Shown here: positions 17,121 through 28,800 of the stretch, one piece after another
Layout: each line of letters starts with the position of its first letter
Position numbering within the stretch: the stretch's first letter is position 1
Assembly (NCBI GenBank): GCA_049516395.1
Contig: JBEKTD010000001.1
Location: forward strand, 310,001 to 374,000
DNA from: Fen-1362 sp049516395
Lineage (GTDB): Bacteria > Planctomycetota > Phycisphaerae > Sedimentisphaerales > Anaerobacaceae
Length of the DNA stretch: 64,000 bases
Direction: 5' to 3'
Notes under the pieces: model-generated
Database searches by the model: none
What the model was told of the DNA's origin: nothing
The model's input: the letters and a program-made list of their open reading frames with translations, nothing else
Made by a program: the position numbers and the translations under genes

Positions 17121-18080
17121 ATGATAAACCTTGAAAGACAAAAAAAGGCGCATGGGCTTTTCAAACGCTACGAAGGCAATCCCATATTAACAACGCACAA
17201 CTGGCCTTACGCAGTCAACGCTGTTTTTAATCCCGCTTCCGTAAGAATCAACGACGAGACATTTTTGCTGATTCGATGCGAGGATATGCGGGGTTTTTCG
17301 CACCTTACCGTCGCTCGGAGCAGGGACGGCCTGACCAACTGGAAGATAGACCCTGCCCCGACGTTCGAGGCGGAGCAGGATTCGCGGGAAGAAAGATGGG
17401 GAGTCGAAGACCCGCGTATCATCTGGCTTGAGGAACAAAAACAATACGCGATTACATATACCTCTTTCGGCGAAGGCGGCCCCGTCGTTTCTCTTGCCAT
17501 TACCAAAAATTTCAAGAGTTTCGCCCGCCTGGGCGTGCTGCTTCCGCCCGAAGATAAAGATGCCTGCCTTTTTCCTCGAAGATTCAAAGGTCGGTTTGTG
17601 CTGATTCACCGCCCGATTGTTCGCGGCGAGGCACACATGTGGATTAGTTTTTCGCCCGACCTCAAACACTGGGGCGACCATCGCGCCCTGATTATGACCC
17701 GCTCCGCCTACTGGGATTGCCATCGCGTCGGGCTTGGCTGCCAGCCGATCGAAACCGAAAAGGGCTGGCTGATTTTCTACCACGGCGTGCGTATGACCGC
17801 CGCCGGCGCCGTTTACCGCGTCGGCCTTGCCCTGCTCGACTTGCACGAGCCCTGGAAAGTGCTTCGCAGGAGCGATGAATGGGTTCTTGGCCCACAGGAG
17901 ATGTATGAACGGGTAGGCGATGTGGGCGACGTTGTGTTCCCCACCGGAGCGGTCGTCGATAAAAAAACCAAAGAGCTTTACCTTTATTACGGTGCTGCCG
18001 ACTGTTCGGTTGCTGTCGCAATCGCAAATATCGACGATATTATGGATTATGTGATGACCTGCCCCGAAGGCGAAAGCTGA
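17121..18080 (+). CDS. GH130-family glycoside phosphorylase (beta-mannoside type)
   Basis: 319 residues from ATG 17121 (GTG 17109 is an in-frame alternative). Members of GH130 are five-bladed beta-propeller enzymes that phosphorolyse beta-mannosidic linkages, for example beta-1,4-mannosyl-glucose or mannan oligosaccharides, releasing mannose 1-phosphate. Recognisable motifs are NPAS near the N-terminus, CEDMRGFSHLTVARS, GVEDPRI with the general-acid aspartate, FPRRFKGRFVLIHRP with the phosphate-binding residues, and HGVR. No signal peptide, so cytoplasmic. It stands alone, with no mannanase or transporter next to it, so the physiological substrate is open. Confidence 0.9.
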   Translation: MINLERQKKAHGLFKRYEGNPILTTHNWPYAVNAVFNPASVRINDETFLLIRCEDMRGFSHLTVARSRDGLTNWKIDPAPTFEAEQDSREERWGVEDPRIIWLEEQKQYAITYTSFGEGGPVVSLAITKNFKSFARLGVLLPPEDKDACLFPRRFKGRFVLIHRPIVRGEAHMWISFSPDLKHWGDHRALIMTRSAYWDCHRVGLGCQPIETEKGWLIFYHGVRMTAAGAVYRVGLALLDLHEPWKVLRRSDEWVLGPQEMYERVGDVGDVVFPTGAVVDKKTKELYLYYGAADCSVAVAIANIDDIMDYVMTCPEGES

Positions 18081-18129
18081 TAAACGGTCTCACTGAAGTA
18101 GAAAGCCGAATACCTCCTTCACACAAGAG

Positions 18130-18158
18130 TTGCCGGATAAACTTGGAAGTGGTAAAAT
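18130..18158 (+). promoter_or_regulatory. Sigma-70-type promoter for the TPR-like secreted protein
   Basis: TTGCCG at 18130-18135, a 17-base spacer and TAAAAT at 18153-18158, with transcription predicted to start near 18165, 60 bases ahead of the GTG at 18224. Confidence 0.5.
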
Positions 18159-18223
18159 TGTGCGGAAGCGTTGGGCTGAAGCTTGGAATAATAATTACTG
18201 GATTTTGAATAAAGGGGGCTATT

Positions 18224-19390
18224 GTGAACTGGTTGAGATTGATAACTGTTCAGGTTGTTCTGTTTTCGGCCGTGAGCTGTTTTGCGGCGGAGCCGAATGC
18301 GCAAAACGAGAAGGAAAAAACAATTGTTTCGCGTGAAACCGCGCAAAACTGGATACAGGTTGGTATCACGCAGTCCAAGAAGGGCCTTTACGAGCAGGCG
18401 GAAAAATCGTTTCTCGCGGCGAAGGAATATCAGGAATATCTGACTGCCGAAGAGCAAAAACAGCTCGAAAAGCAAATCGCGGAGGCAAACCAGGCCGTTG
18501 TAGAAAGACAGCCTGTTCTTGAGCATATCAGAAAAGCGAAAGAGCTGCTCAGCCAGGGTCAGCCGGTCAAGGCGAGGGCGCATTATGAAAAGATTCGCAA
18601 AAGCCCTTATCTTACCGAACAGGAACGCAAACAAATCGAGCGGGAGATTAAGAACATAGATAGCAGTGTTGACAAGCAGAGGAAGGAAATCACCGAGGTT
18701 TACAATCGCAGCGTGCAGCTTTACCGTGCGGGCGAGATAGAGAAGGCCAGGGATGGCTTTGTGGAAGTTGCCAAATATGGCATGCTTGTTGTTCCTAAAG
18801 GCCAGACAGCCGAAGATTATCTTATTCAAATAGACAGCATACTTACCGAAAAACCTAAAGGTCAGCCGCCCGCAAACGCCTCACTGCCGCCTGCCGCATT
18901 GCCGTTGGCGAAGGAAGAATCGAACCCAAAGAACGCCGGTCAGCCCGCGCCGTCTGAAACCGAGGCGACGCTTTTGAAGCCCGAGAGTGATAAAACTGCC
19001 TTCGAAAAACAGGACGATAAATCCTCGCGGGCAAATCAGGCACAGCAAGAGTCAGCAGAAGTGACTGCAGCAGCCGAGCCGCAGGCAGAGTCGTCTTCAG
19101 CCGACGAACAAAAAGTTGCGACGGAGAACGAAGCTAAAGCCGTACCCGATAAAGATGCGCGAGCTAAAATTGTGCGAACTTATACAAAAGCGGTCGTCGA
19201 TGATGCCGCAAAAAAGGTGGAATACTATATTGGCACCGGCGAATTCGATAGGGCCGTCGCGAAAGTTCGCACGGCAACGGATGTTGTTAAGGAGAACCGG
19301 CTCTTAATTGGCGATGAGCTGTTTACCCAGTACAGTATCCGCCTCAAACAGCTTGCCGACAATATCATCCACGCCAAAAAGACATCGTGA
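18224..19390 (+). CDS. Secreted helical-repeat protein, paralogue of the secretin N-terminus
   Basis: 388 residues; GTG start preceded by AAAGGGGG at 18211-18218. A signal peptide (LITVQVVLFSAVSCFAA) leads to helical, TPR-like sequence rich in Lys, Glu and Gln. A low-complexity Pro/Ala/Glu middle follows (residues about 205-300). Two parts match the secretin encoded just downstream. The N-terminal NWIQVGITQSKKGLYEQAEK corresponds to NWIQIGTEQYKRGFYAAAEK there. The C-terminal KAVVDDAAKKVEYYIGTGEF corresponds to KAVVNDSTAKAEEFIAQGQF, and both end in QYSxxLKQL. It therefore looks like the periplasmic half of the secretin without the channel. Function unknown; a partner or assembly factor of the secretin is a reasonable guess. 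Confidence 0.8.
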   Translation: MNWLRLITVQVVLFSAVSCFAAEPNAQNEKEKTIVSRETAQNWIQVGITQSKKGLYEQAEKSFLAAKEYQEYLTAEEQKQLEKQIAEANQAVVERQPVLEHIRKAKELLSQGQPVKARAHYEKIRKSPYLTEQERKQIEREIKNIDSSVDKQRKEITEVYNRSVQLYRAGEIEKARDGFVEVAKYGMLVVPKGQTAEDYLIQIDSILTEKPKGQPPANASLPPAALPLAKEESNPKNAGQPAPSETEATLLKPESDKTAFEKQDDKSSRANQAQQESAEVTAAAEPQAESSSADEQKVATENEAKAVPDKDARAKIVRTYTKAVVDDAAKKVEYYIGTGEFDRAVAKVRTATDVVKENRLLIGDELFTQYSIRLKQLADNIIHAKKTS

Positions 19391-19776
19391 CAGCCAGGTG
19401 AAAAATCACTGCTTTTGCCGGGTTTTACAGGTTGATCATCCTTGTGCACAAACAGTCAATAAAGCGACAAGTCCCCCATTTTAACAGCTATTCTGCTTGC
19501 AAATTCTTCCCAATTTTGCTATATTCCTCGAATTAACATTGCAGTAATAATGCTTTATTTTAGCATTGAAGTATGAGATAATATAGGACTTTTAGACAAT
19601 TTGACAGCGTTGAAGTCGTATGGCAAATGCCATAAACGATTTTTTTCTTGCAAAAATGGGCGTTTTCGGATAAACTCAGTATCAGAGGTATAACCTTTCC
19701 TGAAGCGGCGGGGTATACGGTAATTTTATGAAGCAGATATTCCTGTGAAAATCAGTTTTTTGGAGGAGGTTCAGCT
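19391..19776. promoter_or_regulatory. 385-base leader region of the secretin gene
   Basis: A gene-free stretch. A good promoter lies at 19497-19525: TTGCAA, 17-base spacer, TATATT. It would give a leader of about 240 bases. The leader includes GGCAAATGCC at 19622-19631, a perfect 10-base palindrome, and T-rich runs. I looked for a known riboswitch consensus and did not recognise one. Confidence 0.45.
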
Positions 19777-22617
19777 TTGAACACGCGAAAATTGACAGCA
19801 AAGCGACTCATAGAAACCCTCATATTGGTCATGTTAACATCGATTATGGTGGTGACAACGGCGTTGGCGGAAGATGCGCCGAAAACGACTAATGGGGACA
19901 AAGACAAAGTGGTCCGTCAGATAGTTAACAACTGGATTCAGATAGGGACCGAACAGTATAAAAGGGGGTTCTACGCCGCAGCGGAGAAATCCTTCATGCG
20001 GGCGAAGGATTACGAAGAATCCCTGACTGCCGAAGAAAGAGCCAAGCTCGATAAGAGCTTGCAGATGGCGCATAAGGCCGCGGTAGAGCAGGAAGCTGTT
20101 AAGCCGGGTACCGCGGAACCTTCGGTGCCTAAGCCGGTTGTTGAGCAGCCGAAAGAACAAGTGGTGGTCGAGGTTAATAAGGTCGCCGAGCCTGCGCCGG
20201 TAGTCGAGACGACGCCGGAAGTTGCGGTGGCACCCCCGTCAGCTCAGCCGGAACAGGAGCAGGGTTACATCGGCGTGATTAACAAACGTATAAGTATAAT
20301 TCGCAGCAGGGTAAAAGCTGTTGTCAATGACTCCACAGCCAAAGCTGAGGAGTTTATCGCTCAGGGGCAGTTTGACAAGGCCGGAGAATCCGTTGAGGTT
20401 GCCGAGAGGACCGTTTACGAAAATCAGCAGCAGCTTGGCGATTATCTTTTCAATCAATACTCCGGGCAGTTGAAGCAACTGTCGGAAAGAATAGCGGACG
20501 GGCAGAAAACGCAGGCCCAGCAAAAAGAAGATGAAAAGCGGACTAAGGCCGAGAATTCGCAGAAAGAGTATAAGGAGCAGATGTCGTCTGAACGCGAAAA
20601 GCGAATCAACGACCTGTTCCAGAATACGCGGAATTTCGAGAAGCAGAAGCGATACGATGATGCGCTTAGCCAGGTTGAAATGCTTCTTGCCATAGACCCG
20701 CAAAACAATCAGGCGCTTATAGAAAAGCAGATGCTCGAGGATACCATCAGCTATCGCAAGCAGATAGATGTTGAAAAGGAAAAAAGCAGCGAAAAATTCA
20801 AAATAACTGTAAAAACGGATGAGGCGACGATACCTTTTGCCGAAGAGATGACGCATCCCAAGAACTGGCGAGAGATTATCGCCAAGCCGATGCGTCAGCA
20901 GTCGGAAGAGGCAGTCGGCGAGGAACCCGCAAGTGCTTCTATCGAAAAGCAGCTTGAACAGGTAGTTAATCTCCCGGGGCTTTCGCCTGAGATGCCGTTG
21001 CGCGAGGCAATAAATTTGATAAAAAATTCTGTCTCACCTCCTCTTGATATAGTGGTGCAGTGGGGTGATTTGTACAACAACGCCAACATCGACCAGACAA
21101 CGCCGATAAATATGGACCCGCTGACAAATGTTCCTGTCCGCACTGCGTTGGACCTGTTGTTGCGGTCCGTTTCAGCCGGTGTTGCCCGACTTGGCTATGT
21201 TGTCCAGGACGGTGTTGTTAGCGTTGCTACGCAACAGTCATTGCCAACTAACATGCCAATCCGCCTTTATGATGTTACGGTACTCATGGGCCGTCCAGCT
21301 GATTATTACGTAAGCTCTAGTAGCAGCGGCGGGCAAGGGCAGCAAGGCGGCGGCGGTGGTGGCGGCGGCGGTGGTGGCGGCGGGCAAGGCGGCGGGCAAG
21401 GCGGGCAAACTTTTTATGAAACTTTCAGTGAAACTGATACGGATCTCGACAGGGCGACCCTTCATAGCGAGGCCTTGGACCGGATGAATAGTCTCATTAC
21501 CCTTATTCAGGATACCATTGATACGACGAGTTGGTATGATGCTGGCGGAGAGGCAACTATCACTGCTTACGGAACCAACAAACTTGTTGTCCGCCAGACA
21601 CTCAAGAATCATCGTGATATAGAAGAGTTGTTGAAGAATATGCGTAAAAACCTCGGCAACCAGATTTCCATCGAAGCCAGATTCCTGACAGTCGGCGAAA
21701 ACTTCCTTGAGGAAATCGGCCTCGACGCCTGGGGCAATTTGTACCTCGGTAAAACTTTAGGCACGTCCGAGTGGCAAACACAATCCATGCAAATGGCTGA
21801 ACCGCAGGCAACAGGCATATCCGGCAGTTTTGATATCAGCAAAAGCACCGTTCAATTCCCGGTTGATTATCCCACAGCGGTTAATCCGCAGTTCATATCG
21901 ACCGGCGCTCTTATGGGCTTTTTTGGCGGCAAGTTCGGTGGCGTGCTTGACGGCCTCGAAGCAAACTTCCTTATCAGGGCGACCCAGGCAAACCGTGATT
22001 CCGAATCGCTGGTTGCTCCTAAAGTTACCGTGCTCAGCGGAGAATCAGCCACATTGCAGGTAATACGAACTATTCGCTTTGCATTGCCCCCGAACGTCGG
22101 CACCGGCCTCACCACTGCCACCTCCTCTTCCACTATCTCTTCCAGCGGCAGCAGCATAACTAACCAATACAGCCAAGTGTACTCAGGGCCTACGCTTAAT
22201 ATCACTCCGACCATTACCCCGGATAAAAAGCACGTGTTGCTTGACATAAAGGCGGAGCTGCAGGACTTCCTCGGCTACGATACCTCGACGTATCAGGTGC
22301 CTTATTCCAGCGGCAATACTATCATAACATATCCATACACTATCCAACTGCCTCAGACGGAGCGCTCCAGGGTCCAAACGAGGGTCAGCGTTCCTGATTG
22401 CGGCACGTTATTGCTGGGCGGATTGAAGAATACGGCCTCAACGGAGACAGAAGTCGGTGTGCCTGTGCTCAGCAAGATTCCTGTTCTGGGAAGGCTATTT
22501 ACAAATCGCAGCAAGATTGCTGATAAACAAATCCTTTTGATTCTCGTTAAGCCGACAATCATTCTTCAGGAAGAGGCCGATGCGGAGGCAGTTGCGGCTA
22601 TGGATGACCAGCATTAG
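19777..22617 (+). CDS. Secretin (type II/IV-type outer-membrane channel) with helical-repeat N-terminus
   Basis: 946 residues; TTG start 8 bases after GGAGGAGG (19762-19769). Signal peptide: LIETLILVMLTSIMVVTTALA. Residues about 40-360 are helical-repeat sequence paralogous to the upstream gene. Next comes an N-domain-like part (GLSPEMPLREAINLIKNSV; the STN/N0 style), then a pure glycine/glutamine linker at about 516-546, N1-like domains, and the secretin barrel. The barrel signature is visible as SIEARFLTVGENFLEEIGLD, then VAPKVTVLSGESATLQV, and PVLGRLFTNRSKIADKQILL with VKPTII at the end. Secretins form multimeric outer-membrane pores for protein or pilus secretion. No GspE/F or pilin genes are close, so the system it serves is unknown. 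Confidence 0.92.
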   Translation: MNTRKLTAKRLIETLILVMLTSIMVVTTALAEDAPKTTNGDKDKVVRQIVNNWIQIGTEQYKRGFYAAAEKSFMRAKDYEESLTAEERAKLDKSLQMAHKAAVEQEAVKPGTAEPSVPKPVVEQPKEQVVVEVNKVAEPAPVVETTPEVAVAPPSAQPEQEQGYIGVINKRISIIRSRVKAVVNDSTAKAEEFIAQGQFDKAGESVEVAERTVYENQQQLGDYLFNQYSGQLKQLSERIADGQKTQAQQKEDEKRTKAENSQKEYKEQMSSEREKRINDLFQNTRNFEKQKRYDDALSQVEMLLAIDPQNNQALIEKQMLEDTISYRKQIDVEKEKSSEKFKITVKTDEATIPFAEEMTHPKNWREIIAKPMRQQSEEAVGEEPASASIEKQLEQVVNLPGLSPEMPLREAINLIKNSVSPPLDIVVQWGDLYNNANIDQTTPINMDPLTNVPVRTALDLLLRSVSAGVARLGYVVQDGVVSVATQQSLPTNMPIRLYDVTVLMGRPADYYVSSSSSGGQGQQGGGGGGGGGGGGGQGGGQGGQTFYETFSETDTDLDRATLHSEALDRMNSLITLIQDTIDTTSWYDAGGEATITAYGTNKLVVRQTLKNHRDIEELLKNMRKNLGNQISIEARFLTVGENFLEEIGLDAWGNLYLGKTLGTSEWQTQSMQMAEPQATGISGSFDISKSTVQFPVDYPTAVNPQFISTGALMGFFGGKFGGVLDGLEANFLIRATQANRDSESLVAPKVTVLSGESATLQVIRTIRFALPPNVGTGLTTATSSSTISSSGSSITNQYSQVYSGPTLNITPTITPDKKHVLLDIKAELQDFLGYDTSTYQVPYSSGNTIITYPYTIQLPQTERSRVQTRVSVPDCGTLLLGGLKNTASTETEVGVPVLSKIPVLGRLFTNRSKIADKQILLILVKPTIILQEEADAEAVAAMDDQH
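21340..21410 (+). repeat. GGC/GGT microsatellite encoding a Gly/Gln linker
   Basis: A run of GGCGGCGGTGGTGGC triplets with interspersed CAA encodes thirteen consecutive glycines and GQGG units between the two halves of the secretin. It is prone to length change in multiples of three. Confidence 0.75.
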
Positions 22618-22805
22618 GGGGGCCATCAAAAAAACTGTCCATATACACAGAAAAAGTGTAACGAATTACCAGGAATGTGGACTTTAATAATGGCTGGACC
22701 TGGTGGGTAGCCAGGAAAATCGGTAATAAGCTGCTGTGGAGGTCCAGTTATAAAAGGTTTAATCCAGGAGCAATAACACGAGATATGGATTATGTGAGGA
22801 TGGTT

Positions 22806-25800
22806 ATGAAAAGTAAGCTTGTTTTATGTGTGTCGCTGCTTATGCTGGTTCAGGCAGTGGCTTCCGCGGCAACTGTTACAGTGCCTTCGAGGACGAATCA
22901 AACCATACAGGATGGCATTGATTACGCTATTGCCCATGGATACGATACTGTCGAAGTTGCGCAGGGGGTATATAGCGGTTATCGCAATATAAACCTCGAT
23001 TTCCATGGTCACCCTATTACGGTCAAGAGCCAAAAGTTTAATCCTAATGACCCATGCTGCTGGACTTACGTCTATGCAACAATAATCGACTGCTGTGGCG
23101 TTGGTAACCTTAACAGTTCTGCCGCCGATACCGGCAACGCGAACAGGGCTTTTTACTTTCACACCAACGAGGGCAGCGACAGCCAGGTAATCGGCTTTAC
23201 CATCAGGAACGGTTATGCGCGAGGCCCAAAAGGTGCTGACGCCCGGACCGGATTTGACACCAGTATTTGGCGGGGCATTCCTTACACTGGTAGGGAGACA
23301 GCCCCGTGGCAGACGTTTCCGTCGTGGCAACAGGCGGTTGCTAATAATCCCGCGATAGACCCCTGCACTTTACCGCCCGCTGCTCTCGATGGTAATGATG
23401 CCACCCCCGGCAACGGGTATGGTGGCGCGATATTATGTCAGGGCAGTTCTCCAACGATATCCTATTGCGTTATTGAAAACTGCACTGCTACGGGCGCTCT
23501 CGGCGGCAGCGGTGCGAGTGGTTTGCCGGGCCCATGGAGTCATTATACCTGGGCGGACTTCAACTGGGAAGACGGTAATACTTATCATCAGTTATTGCCT
23601 ACCGCCACCTTGAAAAATACTAATGATGGCCAGGGCGGTGGAAATGGCGGTATGGGTTCGGGCAACGGGTATGGCGGCGCGATTGCTATGCTTGGTATCT
23701 GCAGCCCCGAGTTTGATAGTTGTCGGTTTATAAACAATTCAGCCCAGGGAGGCCAGGGCGGCGCCGGCGGAAAAGGTGGCAACGCCGCGTATGCGCCGAC
23801 TTATAACTCGGGCCTCGAAAGCGGCGGCGGCAACGCCGGCGTCAGTGACGGCAACGGCATCGGCGGAGCAATTTACGCCTCGACCCTTTGTGAGCCCGTT
23901 TTTAATAATTGTCTATTCGAGAACAATGTTGCCAAAACGGGTCCGCGAGGCAATGCCGGCGGACGCGGTTTTGGAAACTTAAATATCACAAATGTCAACG
24001 GTGTTAGCACTCGAGTGCCAAGCGGCCAATCGAGTGAAGTGCACACCAGCCCAAATCCTGCTATCGCCGGCGGCGCAGCGTATTTTGGGAATTTCAACGC
24101 CCCAACTTTTACTGACTGCAATTTTATCAACAACAAGGCCTATGTGGCGTTCGTTGACGACCCGAATACGTATCCAGGTTATTCAGCTGGCACCGGTTAT
24201 TTATATCCACAAGGTGTTACTTCATACAACAAAGGCACCGCCGAAGACATCCTGGGCTATACCGTCGGCGGAGCCGTATATTTCGGTAATGGGTGCCAGG
24301 GCGCAATTAATACATGCGACTTCATAAACAATGGCGGCGGCGCATTGTATTTCGGACAGGGGTGTAATAATTTTAACATCAATAATGATTCTGCCGTGGG
24401 TAGAGGGCAGCCCGGAAGCAAAAACCTGTTTCAGGGTAATAACGCGCCAGATGATTTCTTCTATGGGATTTCTTACAATAGTGGGACGGCTTATTTCTAT
24501 TTCGTGCCGTCCTCGGGCAGCGGCGGTGCTATTTATGTGAGCCAGAACTGTTATATAGACATCATCAGTAACTCTATTTTTAACAGAAACACAGCAAAAG
24601 AAAATGGCGGCGCTATTGAAAGTCAAAGCGACTTAACTATTTCGGATTGCGCTTTTTCAGACAACACCGCCATTGGAAACGGAGATCTCACGGGTTTCCT
24701 GGTCACGGGTTTCGGCGGCGCAGTGGACGTTTATTCGGGAAGTAATCAGGCAATAACCGCGACCAATTGCAGCTTCATAAGTAATAAAAGCATCTGGGGA
24801 GGCGCACTATCCACTGAAATGTTCAATGGCAGTTTTAATAATTGCTTTTTCACCGATAATACAGCCCAGACAGGGGGCGCACTCGAACTTTCGATGGGCC
24901 AGAGCACGGTTACGATTGCCGGAAACGTATTCATAGATAACGTCGCGACCAGCGGGGATGGCGGCGGCATTGATTGTTTTTACACCAGCGCGAATATTCA
25001 GAACTGCGAATTTTTCGACAATTCCGCTGAGGGAACAGTTGCTTACGGCGGCGGTATTGATATTTACGGAGCCGAGGGAACGGGGCACACAATCAGGAAT
25101 TCTTTGTTTGTGGGCAATTCGTCGAGTTACAACGGCGGAGCCGTTGTCTGCGAAGGGGACTCTGTATCACCTCTGATACAAAGCTGCACCTTCAGCCAAA
25201 ACACTGCGAACCAGTCCGGCGGAAGTATTTACGCGGATTGGAGTGCAACGCCGCAGATTAAGGACTGCATATTTCAAAAGAGCAATAATTACGCGATTTA
25301 CAAAGATAACGCCGGCGGAAGCGAAAGCTACTGTCTGTTCTACAATAATCCTGACGGAAATTTAAGTGGTATTACCGTTCCCAGCGGTTCCCACAATTTA
25401 GTGGGCGACCCCCTGTTTGTAACGGGCACCTTGGGCGATTATTATCTCAGTCAGGTTGCCGCAGGTCAGGCAGCCGATAGTTGTGCTATAAACAGCGGAA
25501 GCGATACGGCTTTAGCCCTTGGTCTTAATACTAAAACTACCGCCACTAATGATGCCGGTGACAGCGGTCAGGTTGACATGGGTTATCATTTCAGCAGGGC
25601 CGCGGATATGCCCCAATTCAGTTTGACAACCAGTGTGGTTGGCGGAATCGGGACTATTTCGGTTTTGCCGGCGCCTTTGCCGGACGGGAACTACTATGCG
25701 GGAACAGTTGTGACAGTTACGGCGACGCCACAGGCCAACTGGGTTATCAAACAATGGACCGGAACGGATAATGACTCCGAAGTTACCGCGACACAAACAA

Positions 25801-28800
25801 TTGTTATGAATTCGAACAGGGCAGTTACTGTTGAGTTCAAAATACCGACATACCTTTATGTACCCCAACTATACGCTAATATAACTGTCGCTATGGCTGA
25901 CGCCAACGACGGCGACATCATTGTTGTGTCTTCGGGTGTTTATCCCAGCGCTCAGATTCAGCTCACAAAATCCGTGGAAATCAGGTCCGCACAACCTGAA
26001 AACCCGGATTATGTTGCGCAGACGATACTTGATTTTAATAACCGGGGTAATGGTAATAGTGGTGTTTCTAGTGCTGTTGGCGGCATATTCATCCCGCAGG
26101 GGATGAACTCCGGGTGTATTTTGAATGGCTTTACAATCAGGAACTCGAATTGGGTAGCAACTTCAGGAGACGCTGGCACGAATCCTGGTGAGAACGGCGG
26201 AGACGGTCTCGGCGGCGAGGGCGGAGCTATCTGGATAGGACCCGGGTCCGGCCCTGTTATTAAAAATTGTATCATAAGAGATAACTCCATGCAAGGCGGT
26301 GATGGCGCCAACGGCGCTAATGCCGACCTGTATCATAATGCCGGTCGAGGCGGCTGGGGCGCCTGGGCCAGGGGCGGCGCAGTTTATTGCAGTGAATACA
26401 GTCATCCTCAATTCATAAACTGCCAGATATTAAACAACCAGGTGGTTGGCGGCTTCGGAGGAAACGGCGGTAACGAATTAGACCTTGGTGGTTTTGCAAA
26501 TTATGGCGGCAACTATAGCAGGGCGGATTGGTGGGACTATGACCCACGTGATATTAATCCCGATTGGGTCGAGGGTGATTTGTGGGAGAAATGGACCGAG
26601 ATGGCGTATGACCTCACTCTTGGTCTTAATACTTTTGGTAAGGGGCATCGCGGAAGGACGAATTACCAATATCTTGATGATTATGGAATTTATCAATATG
26701 GTTATATCGGCGATTACCGATATTACAGCGGCTACGGCGGCGGCGTGTATGTTAATACGGGCAGCAATGTAACGTTTACCAATTGCGTAATCAGCGGCAA
26801 CGTTGCCGAGGGCGGGTTTAGCGGCCTGGGTGGAACCAACCCACGCTATACATTTACAGTAGCGCCCCTCACGAAGTATGAGATACCGGCTTTTGGCGGC
26901 GGTGTGTATGTAGCTGCCGCGTCGAATGTCGTGTTCAATGGATGTGTAATAAGCAGCAATACGGCGTCTAACCCCACTTTTGACCATACCGCCGTAGCAG
27001 CAAGTGGCTATCTGCCGACGGGTTATGACCCATTACATCATTACCACATTGATTCGTATCTTGGTCACGGCGGCGGCGTCTGTGCGGAAGACACGGCGAA
27101 AGTTACGTTTGTCGATTGCAATTTCACCGGTAACAACGCCTCTCTCGGCGGCGGATTGTTTGGCTCAAATGTCTCACTGGTGCTGAGCGACTGCGAATTT
27201 GTGTCAAACAGTGCCTATCAGGGCGGCGGTGTGTTCGGTCAAAATGGCTCGATATCGATAAACAAAAGTATATTCAACAGTAATACGTCTTCTCCTGACG
27301 CTAATGACCCCAACGTTCTCGGCCAGGGTGGCGCTTTGAATTTCTTGTCGGCCAATGCCAATATCGTTGACACAAGCATTATCAGTAACAGCGCTGGGGA
27401 GATAGGCGGAGGCCTTTATTTGGGCGGTTTAAATTCTACGGTGATGCGTAACTGTATTGTCAGGGAAAATAGCGCATCCCAGATGGGCGGCGCGGCTGCG
27501 GCCACAGATTCTGCACAGTTGAAGGTAGCCAACTGCACGATTGTAAATAATAACGCTAATCTGGGCGGAGGCCTTTTTGGCGATGAAGGCGGCTATATAA
27601 ATGTTATAAACAGCATTATCTGGGGAAATTTTGGCAACACAGGAGCGCAACTGGCGCTAAGCATGGGGACGTTACAATCCTCCGAAGCGGATGTAAGTTA
27701 TAGCGATGTAGGGCCGCCCGCTGGCGATATTAATAAGGTTGTGCCTTCTCCGGCCCTGACGGTTGTTCCTACGAATGATGCCAATATCCTGGCAAATACC
27801 TTACTTGGCTCAGGCATCGATTTGGTTGGCAATCCGCAATACACGGGAGCGAGTGCCGCTTCGGGAACGTTCAAGGGCGGGCTTGCGGCCGGCATCGGAA
27901 TCGAATCCGGTATTATTTTGACCTCTGGTCTTGCTACTAATGCGCTGCCGCCCGATAATGGTAAAGCATCAACAGATAATGGTATGCCCGGAGATTCAGA
28001 CCTCAATGCCCTGCTGCAGGCAAGAGGGGGTTCTTCGGCGGGATTAGTCACCTATGATGCGGCAGTTCTTGAATTTACCTTCAATTCCCAGGGCGGCAAC
28101 CTGTTCTTTAACTTTGTATTTGCTTCCTCGGAGTATAACCAATACGTAAATTCGCAGTTTAACGACGTATTCGGGTTTTTCCTCGATGGCGTGAATATCG
28201 CCCTGATTCCGGGGACTACAACGCCTGTTGCGATTAATACCGTCAACGGCGGAAACCCGTTAGGAACAAATGCCTCTAATCCGCAATATTTCCACAACAA
28301 CAGTCTCAGCGATGGCGGCCCATTCTATTCTATTCACTATGATGGGTTTACCAGTGTATTTACTGCCCACGCACTGAATCTGAGCAGTGGGACTCACACA
28401 ATTAAGCTGGCAATCGCTGACACGAGCGACCATGTGCTTGACTCGGCGGTATTTATCCAGGCAGGTTCTTTCTCTGACAAGGCGTCTTCCGACCCGATTA
28501 GCGTCGATAAAGGTTGCACGATTGTTGGATGGAATCTTAATGTTCAAGATTCAAATAAGTGGGACCCGAACTTTGTTATATACCATAACATAAACACTGA
28601 CCCGTGCTTTATTGACAATTTCTATCTTAGCCAGATTACCGCAGGCCAGCTCTCCAACAGCCCCTGCGTCAATACCGGCAGCGCAGATGTCAATAGTCCG
28701 GATATTAATCTTGGGGGTTATTCCACCAGTACCGACAGCAACGCCGATGTTGGTATAGTAGATATGGGTTATCACTACTCGGCGTTTACGCCTCCGCAGT

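Noticed and set aside
19391..19776. Cyclic-di-GMP or other known riboswitch upstream of the secretin
   Set aside because: No GEMM-type core (GGCAAACC with matching receptor) or other known consensus could be read.
24222..24626. Minus-strand frames under the beta-helix gene
   Set aside because: Repetitive antisense shadows of the coils; no start context or motif.
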